From Verrucomicrobiota bacterium (GTDB lineage Bacteria; Verrucomicrobiota; Verrucomicrobiia; Limisphaerales; DSYF01), in NCBI GenBank assembly GCA_025457725.1, contig JALOTU010000088.1, positions 1 through 7,732 on the forward strand: a stretch of 7,732 bases of DNA, read 5' to 3'. Position 1 is the stretch's first letter. Each line of letters begins with the position of its first letter. Below the pieces are notes generated by a model, which was not told the origin of the DNA, did no database searches, and saw nothing but the letters and a program-made list of their open reading frames with translations. This document shows, in pieces, positions 1 through 5,708 of this stretch. A program made the position numbers and the translations under genes.

Positions 1-144
1 GAATACGCGCGCCGCACCCCGATGGGCCCCACACTCACCCCCGAGGACGTGGCCAACGCCGTGTTCTTGCTCTGCCTTCCTGAATCGTCCATGATCACCG
101 GGCACACACTGGTTGTGGACGGTGGTTACTGCATCTCAGGATGA
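1..144 (+). CDS. Short-chain dehydrogenase/reductase, C-terminal fragment (ketoreductase or FabL-like enoyl-ACP reductase)
   Basis: Only the last 47 residues and the stop are in the window; the 5' part lies upstream. They read as the C-terminal end of an NAD(P)-dependent short-chain dehydrogenase: the TPEDVANAVFLLC helix is followed by MITGHTLVVDGGY, the ITGxxxxVDGG strand-turn that closes the Rossmann fold in FabG, FabI and FabL. The wording xMIxGxTxxVDGG, with FLC before it, recalls FabL/FabI-type enoyl-ACP reductases somewhat more than FabG. However, the catalytic Tyr-Lys region is missing, so the choice between 3-ketoacyl and enoyl reduction cannot be made here. The stop overlaps the start of the next gene (ATGA), so the two are almost certainly co-transcribed and translationally coupled. 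If this is an enoyl reductase, the operon encodes a full saturating elongation cycle; if a second ketoreductase, the chain could stay unsaturated. Confidence 0.85.
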   Translation, partial: EYARRTPMGPTLTPEDVANAVFLLCLPESSMITGHTLVVDGGYCISG

Positions 145-905
145 ACAACCCGACAGTTGAGGAGTCTGGCTTGGCAGGCGGAGTTGCCATTGTCACCGGC
201 GGCAGCCGGGGCATTGGACGCGCCATCGTGCATCTTCTTGCCGCCGCCGGCATGGAGGTCGTGTTCACTTATCGGGAAAACGCCGAAGCGGCCTCTGCCG
301 TTGTGTCCGCCCTCCCCGACAGCCACATCACCGCCGAACCCGTGGACGTCCGCAATTCAGCCGCCTGCAACACCTTGACGGAAAAGGTCTATGATCGCAC
401 AGGCCGCATCGATCTGCTGGTGAACAACGCCGGGGTGATCCGCGACAATCTGCTGGCGATGCTGGAGGACGACGACATCCGCACGGTTTTGGAAACCAAC
501 ATCACAGGGACGATGAACATGAGCCGTGCGGTCATCCCCCACATGATGGCGAAACGCAGGGGCAAAATCATCAACATCAGCTCCGTGTCCGGCGAGCGGG
601 GGGGCCGGGGTCAGACAAACTACGCCGCCAGCAAGGGCGCGATCAACGCCTTCACCCGCGCGCTGGCCGTGGAACTGGCGTCACGCAACATCACCGTCAA
701 TGCCGTCGCCCCGGGCGTCATTGAAACGGAAATGTCCCGGCCCGTCCGCGAGCTGGCCGGCGACATCGTCAAATCCAAGATTCTCCTCCGCCGCATCGGC
801 CAGCCCGAAGACATCGCCCACGCGGTGTGGTTTCTGGCGTCGCACTACGCGGATTACATCACCGGCCAGATCCTCAATGTGGACGGCGGCTTCAAGTTGG
901 AATGA
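141..905 (+). CDS. fabG: 3-oxoacyl-[acyl-carrier-protein] reductase (FabG-type SDR)
   Basis: This 254-residue protein has the usual length of FabG, which reduces 3-ketoacyl-ACP to 3-hydroxyacyl-ACP with NADPH in the cytoplasm. Visible motifs in order: nucleotide-binding TGGSRGIG (19-26), the acidic/Asn adenine-site segment PVDVRN (67-72), NNAG (95-98), the active-site Asn in ETNITG (118-123), catalytic Ser in INISSVSG (145-151), the YAASK tyrosine-lysine pair (Tyr161, Lys165), the PG turn (191-192), and the C-terminal ITGQILNVDGG (240-250). All four members of the Asn-Ser-Tyr-Lys tetrad are present. The ATG chosen overlaps the preceding stop and places the glycine motif about 18 residues in, as expected. 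The gene sits directly before an acyl carrier protein gene, which supports ACP-bound substrates rather than a generic alcohol. A G7 run at 598-604 lies inside the gene but leaves the frame intact. It is probably a cluster-specific paralogue; the housekeeping fabG may be elsewhere. Confidence 0.93.
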   Translation: MNNPTVEESGLAGGVAIVTGGSRGIGRAIVHLLAAAGMEVVFTYRENAEAASAVVSALPDSHITAEPVDVRNSAACNTLTEKVYDRTGRIDLLVNNAGVIRDNLLAMLEDDDIRTVLETNITGTMNMSRAVIPHMMAKRRGKIINISSVSGERGGRGQTNYAASKGAINAFTRALAVELASRNITVNAVAPGVIETEMSRPVRELAGDIVKSKILLRRIGQPEDIAHAVWFLASHYADYITGQILNVDGGFKLE

Positions 906-909
906 ATTC

Positions 910-1341
910 ATGAGCAACTCAGAAACAACCAGGGACGAGGTGCAGGCGGTGTTCCCCAAAGTGGCGGAAATTGTGGCGGATGCCCTTGGCTGCGACCTCG
1001 AGGAGGTCACACTCGAGGCTTCCCTCATCGAGGATCTCGGCGCCGAATCCATCGATTTTCTCGACATCGTTTTCCGCCTCGAGAGGGGCTTCAAGGTCAA
1101 GATCCCGCGCGGAAAGATTGTCGAAGAAGCCCGCGGCGAACTGTCCGAGGCGGAGTTTGAACAGGGAGGCGTCGTCACCGATGCCGGCTTCGCCCGGTTG
1201 AAGACTTTCCTGAGCGAAGTCCCCCAGGAACGTTTCCAAGCACCGCTCAAATCCGCCGAAATCCCAAAACTGTTCACCACCGAGACCTTCTGCAAGATGG
1301 TGGTGCGCCAGCAAAAGGCCGCCGCGAATCCAGGCGCCTGA
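910..1341 (+). CDS. Acyl carrier protein with internal insertion (143 aa)
   Basis: Residues 10-70 form a clear acyl carrier domain: an amphipathic first helix, then DLGAESIDFLDIVFRLE (42-58), in which Ser47 is the expected 4'-phosphopantetheine attachment site, then the acidic recognition helix and KVKIPRGKI. Classical ACPs are about 78-90 residues; this one is 143. The usual last helix seems to be LFTTETFCKMVV (121-132), displaced by about 45 extra residues (roughly 76-120) that include TDAGFARLKTFL and a Pro-rich stretch. The extra length therefore looks like an insertion inside the domain rather than a simple tail. The open frame runs further upstream, but the start at 910 is preferred: it lies 4 bases after the fabG stop, follows a GGA about ten bases upstream, and begins just before helix I. 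The protein should shuttle acyl intermediates among the neighbouring reductase, dehydratase, synthases and acyltransferase. It needs a phosphopantetheinyl transferase not seen here. Confidence 0.92.
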   Translation: MSNSETTRDEVQAVFPKVAEIVADALGCDLEEVTLEASLIEDLGAESIDFLDIVFRLERGFKVKIPRGKIVEEARGELSEAEFEQGGVVTDAGFARLKTFLSEVPQERFQAPLKSAEIPKLFTTETFCKMVVRQQKAAANPGA

Positions 1342-1364
1342 ACCCGCCGGACGTTCATGCTCTC

Positions 1365-2207
1365 ATGGACCTTCATTTCCGCGCATTCTCCTTCGTGGAC
1401 CGGATCACCGCGCATAGCGCCGGCAGGCAGATCACCGGTTGTTACACCATCCCCGCAAACCTTCCCGCCTTCCCCAGTTCGCTGGTGGCGGAAGCGGTCG
1501 GACAACTCGCGGCATGGTTGTCCATGGCAGCCTTGGATTTCGCCCATCGCCCCGTGGCCGGCCTTGCCGGGCGCGTGGATTTGTTGTCCCCCGTGCAGCC
1601 GGGCCAAACCCTGGAGCTGGCGGCGGAAATCGAAAGCCTGGACTCGCAGGCGGTGGCCTACGGAGGCGCCGCCTCGGTGAAAGGCATCCCCGTGCTCCAA
1701 CTGCACCATTGCGTCGGCCCCATGATGCCATTGGATGAATTCGACGATCCGCAACAGTTGCGACAACGATTCGACGAGTTGAACGGCGTCGGCGCTCCTC
1801 GGGGCTCTTTTCAGGGCGTGCCGGAGTTCCCGCTGCAATCGATGGAGAGGGTAGGTGAAGCGACCCTCAACGCGACGCTGCAAGTGCCCGGAAGCGCTGA
1901 CTTCTTCGCCGACCACTTCCCCCGTCGCCCCGTGTTCCCTGGCACCCTGCTTACCCATGCCAATCTGCAACTGGCTGTGGAATTACTGGAAAGGATCGCC
2001 CCTGCCGCCCCCGGGGCGCAGTGGACGCCCAAGGTGATTTCAGACGTCAAACTCCGGGCCTTTATCGCGCCGGGAGATACTCTGAGCCTTCAGGCCAGCC
2101 GAAAGGACAGGGGCGATGGCACGGCCACGGTGGCAACCCAGATTCGCTCCGCGGGCAAACGCATCGGCAGTTGCCGCGTGGAACTGGCGCAGGAATCCGC
2201 CCGATGA
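1365..2207 (+). CDS. Double-hotdog 3-hydroxyacyl-ACP dehydratase (FabZ-like fused pseudo-dimer)
   Basis: The 280-residue product is about twice the length of FabZ and contains two hotdog domains. The N-half (about 1-120) has FPSSLVAEAVGQ (36-47), matching the FabZ helix that carries the catalytic Glu (Glu43), and a later GRVDLLSPVQPGQTL strand (69-83). The C-half (about 155-275) has HFPRRPVFPGTLL (184-196), the FabZ catalytic-His motif (His184), and VKLRAFIAPGDTL (228-240). In FabZ the His of one subunit works with the Glu of its partner 14 positions further along. Here position 29, the equivalent of His in the N-half, is Ile, and position 198, the equivalent of Glu in the C-half, is His. The fusion thus retains one His and one Glu, in opposite halves. 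I infer dehydration of 3-hydroxyacyl-ACP at a single composite site. A thioesterase or non-catalytic hotdog is the alternative. The start at 1365 follows the ACP stop by 23 bases, and the stop overlaps the next gene (ATGA). Confidence 0.85.
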   Translation: MDLHFRAFSFVDRITAHSAGRQITGCYTIPANLPAFPSSLVAEAVGQLAAWLSMAALDFAHRPVAGLAGRVDLLSPVQPGQTLELAAEIESLDSQAVAYGGAASVKGIPVLQLHHCVGPMMPLDEFDDPQQLRQRFDELNGVGAPRGSFQGVPEFPLQSMERVGEATLNATLQVPGSADFFADHFPRRPVFPGTLLTHANLQLAVELLERIAPAAPGAQWTPKVISDVKLRAFIAPGDTLSLQASRKDRGDGTATVATQIRSAGKRIGSCRVELAQESAR

Positions 2208-3523
2208 AACACAGGCGCCGCATCGCCATCACGGGACTGGGCATGGTGACGCCGAACGGCAACGATGCCCCTTCCAGCTGGGCCGCGCTTCAGGCCGGAC
2301 GCAGTGGGGTGGGCCTCATCCGATCCTTCGATGCCAGCGGCTTTTCCACCCAAATCGGCGCGGAGGTCAAGGACTTCGACCCGCACGCGGCCATCGGGGA
2401 TTCGAAACGGCTCAAGTATGCCTGCCGCTCGCACGGATTCGCGCTCGCCGCGGCCACGGAGGCGTTGCAAGACGCGGGCATCTGTCCGGAACCCGCCACC
2501 AGCAGCCGGTGGGGATGCAGCGTGGGCGCCGGCATGATGGCCATGCCTTTCCACGAACTGCAGGCCGTTCACGCGGTGAGCGCACCCGACGGAGAGTTCA
2601 ACCCGGACGCACTCTGGAGCCAGGGTTATTCGGCCGACCCGGTCGCATTCTGTCGAAACCAATCCAATGCCGGCATTGCGCTGCTGGCCCAGCATTTCGG
2701 CATCCGGGGATATGCCACCGCCGTACACACCGCCTGCGCCTCCGGAGGACAGGCTCTGGGCACGGCGCTCAAGTTGATGCGCAGAGGCGTCGTGGATTAC
2801 ATGCTGGCGGGAGGCTATGACTCCATGCTCAACCCCATCGGCCTCTCAGCCTTCTGCCTGCTGGGCGCCTTGTCCCCGGACAACGACCAGCCCGAACGCG
2901 CCAGCCGGCCATTCGACGCCACCCGCAACGGATTTGTGCTAGGCGAAGGCGCCGGCTTCCTGGTGTTGGAGGACTGGGAAGCAGCCACCGCGCGGGGGGC
3001 GCGTATCTACGCCGAGCTGGCGGGCGACGGCAATTCGCTCAGCAGCTATCGTATCACCGATTCCCCCCCCGACGGAGACGGCCCCATCCAGGCCATGCAA
3101 CAGGCGCTGCGAGATGCGGAGGCAACGTGCGAGGACGTGGATTACGTCAATGCGCACGGCACCTCCACACTCATGAATGACCGCAGTGAATGCGCGGCGC
3201 TGCGCGCGGTCATGGGGTCGCACATCGACACCGTGGCGGTGAGTTCGACCAAAAGCTGCATGGGACATCTGATCGCCGCCGCGGGCGCCGTCGAGGCCGG
3301 AGTGTGCGCGCTGGCCATTCGCGATGGCATCGCCCCGTGCAACGCCAACCTGGCGGAGCTCGATCCGGACTGCGCGGTCAACATCATCCGCGGCCAATCC
3401 CAATCCCGCCCCATCCGCATGGCAATGTCCAATTCCCTGGGCTTTGGCGGATCCAACAGCTGCCTGGTGTTCCGTCACCCGGACGAGGTGAAGGCGATCC
3501 GTGAACGGGAGGGACGGCGATGA
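2204..3523 (+). CDS. Beta-ketoacyl-[acyl-carrier-protein] synthase 1 (FabF/KAS II-like)
   Basis: This 439-residue thiolase-fold protein has the normal FabF length and condenses an acyl primer with malonyl-ACP. Motifs seen: the ITGLGMVTPNG start strand (9-19), the nucleophile elbow HTACASGG with Cys178, RPFDATRNGFVLGEGAG (235-251), NAHGTST with His318, SSTKSCMGHLIAAAGAVEA with Lys350 and His355, and the C-terminal GFGGSN loop (413-418). The Cys-His-His set with the conserved Lys is complete, so this should be an active elongating synthase rather than a chain-length factor. The frame stays open upstream, but the ATG at 2204 overlaps the dehydratase stop, has an AGGA nine bases before it and starts at the usual KS N-terminus. 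A run of eight C at 3063-3070 lies inside the gene in a surface loop (TDSPPDG), with the frame intact. It is paired with a second, divergent KS immediately downstream, an arrangement typical of type II polyketide and aryl-polyene systems. Confidence 0.93.
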   Translation: MKHRRRIAITGLGMVTPNGNDAPSSWAALQAGRSGVGLIRSFDASGFSTQIGAEVKDFDPHAAIGDSKRLKYACRSHGFALAAATEALQDAGICPEPATSSRWGCSVGAGMMAMPFHELQAVHAVSAPDGEFNPDALWSQGYSADPVAFCRNQSNAGIALLAQHFGIRGYATAVHTACASGGQALGTALKLMRRGVVDYMLAGGYDSMLNPIGLSAFCLLGALSPDNDQPERASRPFDATRNGFVLGEGAGFLVLEDWEAATARGARIYAELAGDGNSLSSYRITDSPPDGDGPIQAMQQALRDAEATCEDVDYVNAHGTSTLMNDRSECAALRAVMGSHIDTVAVSSTKSCMGHLIAAAGAVEAGVCALAIRDGIAPCNANLAELDPDCAVNIIRGQSQSRPIRMAMSNSLGFGGSNSCLVFRHPDEVKAIREREGRR

Positions 3524-4815
3524 GCGCGCGACCGCGGGTGGTCTTCACCGGCATGGGCGCAGTGTGCGGCGCGGGCTTGTCGGTGCGGGAGATTTGGGAA
3601 TCCGTTCTGGCGGGCCGTTCGGCCGTGCAGCCGTTGCGGCGATGGAACGCGCAGCACTGGCCGGTGGGAATCGCCGCCGAACTGCACGGGGTGAACAACC
3701 GCACCCTCGTCGAGGATCGCAAGCTTCACAAAATGCTTTCGCGCACGGACCTGCTCGGCCTGTACGCGGCCGGCCAGGCGATCCGGCACTCCGGCGTGGT
3801 GGAGCATCGACAGGGTTTGAGCCCGGAGGAGACCGCCCGTTTTAATGATCGGAGCGGGGTGTTCGCCGGCTCGGGCGGAGGCACCTACCAGTGCAACTAC
3901 GACTTCTTCCCGCTGCTGACCAATGCCAAAGGCAGCATGCAGGTGTTCGGTGCGGAGGTGGCCAACACCGTGAATCCGATGTGGCTGCTGCGCAACCTGC
4001 CGAACAACGTGCTGTGTCACGTGGGCATCGGCCACGGATTCAAGGGCACCAACGGCTGCATCACGAATCAATGCATCAGCGGCGTTGCCGCCGTGGCGGA
4101 GGCGGCCAATGCAATTCGCGAAGGGGAAGCCGACCGCGCCACGGTTGTGGGACACGATGCCGCGATCGACGCGGAAACCCTGGTGAACTTCGAGCGGGTG
4201 GGTTTGCTGGCCAGGGAAGCGCTGCGTCCGTTTGACACGGATCGCGACGGCACGGTCCTGGGCGAAGGGGCCGCGGCATTCATGCTCGAAACCCTCGACG
4301 CCGCGCAGGCACGGGGGGCGACGGTCGCAGGCGAGTTTCTCGGATCCGGCAGCACCACGGAGGCGACCGGCGTGCTGGACATCCGTCCGGACGGCGGGGG
4401 ATTGATCAGCGCCATTCGCCTGGCGCTGGCGGATGCAAACCTTGTCCCGGGGGATATCGGCATGATCGTCGCCCACGCCAACGGCACCGTCGCCTCGGAC
4501 GCCTCGGAGGTCACCGCCCTGCGTGCGGTGTTCCCGGAAGGCATCCCGCCAGTCACCGGTTTCAAGTGGGCGCTGGGACACACCATCGCCGCCTCGGGCG
4601 TGCTGGACCTGGCGCTTGCCCTCAAGGCCCTTCAGGCAAGCGTGGTTCCGGGCATTCCCACACTGCGCTCGCTGGATCCACGTCTGGCGCCATTTCCTGT
4701 GGCCGCCGCCCACCGGACGCCCCGGGGCTCAACGGCCCTGGTGATCTGCCGCGGATTCGGAGGGATGAACCTGGCCGCGATCGTGCGCGCCTCCGCTCCT
4801 TCCATTGGAGAATGA
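3520..4815 (+). CDS. Beta-ketoacyl synthase 2, divergent paralogue (KS or partner subunit)
   Basis: This 431-residue protein is a second full-length ketoacyl synthase directly after the first, clearly diverged from it. Recognisable segments are VVFTGMGAVCGAG (7-19), the elbow region GTNGCITNQCISG (176-188) with Cys185 at the nucleophile position, RPFDTDRDGTVLGEGAA (236-252), VAHANGT with His319, FKWALGHTIAASG (348-360) with Lys349 and His354, and RGFGGMN (411-417). The catalytic Cys, both His and the Lys therefore align. The surroundings are unusual: QCIS instead of the normal ACAS, and AHANGT instead of NAHGT. Chain-length factors of type II PKS have lost the Cys, whereas this protein retains it, so it may be an active condensing enzyme with a different substrate or a regulatory partner in a KS-KS heterodimer. 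The start has a strong GGAGG seven bases upstream (3508-3512) and overlaps the stop of KS 1 (ATGA), which suggests equal-stoichiometry translation. Confidence 0.9.
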   Translation: MSARPRVVFTGMGAVCGAGLSVREIWESVLAGRSAVQPLRRWNAQHWPVGIAAELHGVNNRTLVEDRKLHKMLSRTDLLGLYAAGQAIRHSGVVEHRQGLSPEETARFNDRSGVFAGSGGGTYQCNYDFFPLLTNAKGSMQVFGAEVANTVNPMWLLRNLPNNVLCHVGIGHGFKGTNGCITNQCISGVAAVAEAANAIREGEADRATVVGHDAAIDAETLVNFERVGLLAREALRPFDTDRDGTVLGEGAAAFMLETLDAAQARGATVAGEFLGSGSTTEATGVLDIRPDGGGLISAIRLALADANLVPGDIGMIVAHANGTVASDASEVTALRAVFPEGIPPVTGFKWALGHTIAASGVLDLALALKALQASVVPGIPTLRSLDPRLAPFPVAAAHRTPRGSTALVICRGFGGMNLAAIVRASAPSIGE

Positions 4816-5687
4816 ATCCAGCCCAACCCTCGTCGCCCGCCGCTTCGCGCAACGTTCCCACAGGCGATCGTTGGAGGCAGGTGCCGTGGATTGCGCGGGT
4901 GTTGTATTACCTGATTCCGTTCCGTCGCGGCATCGTGCTCGCCAACCTGCGGCATGTCTTTGGCCAGACATTGACCGAGGCGGAGATAAAACTCCTGGCA
5001 CAATCCTACTCCGCACATTTCCTGCGGTTCTTCGTTGAATGGGCCCGCTCCCCATTCCTGTCCAAAACCCGCAAGCAGGCCATGGTGCGGGTCGAGAACG
5101 TCGAATCACCGATCCGCGCCCACCAAGCGGGGAAGGGAATTCTCCTGCTCACCGCTCATTTCGGGAACTGGGAGGTGGCGACCGTGTCCGGGATCGGGCA
5201 GTTCCCCCAATTCAAAGGTCTGCTGCACTTCGTGCGCCGGCCCCTGAAGCCCAAATGGGTGAACGATTTCCTCACGCGCCGGTTCCGCCAAGCGGGCTTC
5301 GGCACCGTGAGCCACAGCGGTTCACTGGACCAGATCCTCAACCTGCTGGAAGCGGGCAACCTGGTCGTCTTTGTGTTCGATCAGCACGCCGCCGGGCGGG
5401 ACGGGGTGGTGGTGGACTTCTGCGGTCATCCGGCAGCCACCTTCAAGAGCCTGGCGATCCTGGCCCTGAACACCGGCGCCCCCGTGATCCCCACGTCCAC
5501 CTGGCGCGAACCCGACGGTTCCCATGTGCTGCGTTTCGAGGACCCCCTGCCCCTGCGGGAACACGAGAGCGTGAGTGAAGCCATCCGCCTCAATACCCGG
5601 GCCTACAACGAGGCGATCGAAACAATGCTCATGCGCCATCCGGAGCAATGGATCTGGATGCACCGCCGCTGGAAGCATCGCGGCTGA
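4812..5687 (+). CDS. Lysophospholipid/lipid A-type acyltransferase (LpxL/HtrB family)
   Basis: The product is 291 residues and belongs to the family that moves acyl chains from ACP to a glycolipid at the inner membrane; the best-known members are LpxL and LpxM of lipid A synthesis. Visible signatures are a hydrophobic/amphipathic N-terminal anchor around WIARVLYYLIPF (26-37), NLRHVFG (45-51), the catalytic HX4E motif AHFGNWE (His116, Glu121), VFDQHAAGRDGVVVDFCG (188-205) around the second conserved block, and the closing HPEQWIWMHRRWK (276-288), which is diagnostic for this family. The ATG at 4812 overlaps the stop of KS 2 (ATGA), and an open frame continuing upstream is an artefact of the overlapping gene. 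As the last gene of the operon it is the natural off-loading enzyme, transferring the cluster-made chain from the dedicated ACP to a membrane acceptor. The acceptor and chain cannot be read from sequence; similar enzymes occur in aryl-polyene clusters. Confidence 0.9.
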   Translation: MNPAQPSSPAASRNVPTGDRWRQVPWIARVLYYLIPFRRGIVLANLRHVFGQTLTEAEIKLLAQSYSAHFLRFFVEWARSPFLSKTRKQAMVRVENVESPIRAHQAGKGILLLTAHFGNWEVATVSGIGQFPQFKGLLHFVRRPLKPKWVNDFLTRRFRQAGFGTVSHSGSLDQILNLLEAGNLVVFVFDQHAAGRDGVVVDFCGHPAATFKSLAILALNTGAPVIPTSTWREPDGSHVLRFEDPLPLREHESVSEAIRLNTRAYNEAIETMLMRHPEQWIWMHRRWKHRG

Positions 5688-5708
5688 CGCCCCCATCGGA
5701 AGTCCGCT

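Noticed and set aside
681..1970. Long minus-strand open frame (about 430 codons) opposite fabG, the ACP and the dehydratase
   Set aside because: Its translation matches no recognisable fold, is rich in Arg/His/Gly typical of GC-rich antisense frames, and overlaps three well-supported genes on the + strand.
2021..2203. Possible N-terminal extension of KS 1 inside the dehydratase gene
   Set aside because: The open frame exists, but the KS fold begins at residue 7 of the 2204 start, which has a good AGGA site and ATGA coupling. The extension reads as an out-of-frame dehydratase sequence.
3475..4713. Long minus-strand open frame (about 410 codons) opposite KS 2
   Set aside because: It is an antisense shadow of a gene with clear catalytic motifs; no domain or plausible initiation context was seen.
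3520..4815. KS 2 as a standard chain-length factor lacking the active-site Cys
   Set aside because: On first sight QCISG suggested the Gln replacement of CLFs, but alignment with GTNxxxxxxCxSG puts Cys185, not the Gln, at the nucleophile position.
5688..5708. Intrinsic terminator between the convergent acyltransferase and kinase genes
   Set aside because: The 21-base gap and its flanks contain only a 4-base-arm hairpin (GAAG/CTTC) and no T-run, so no terminator can be supported.
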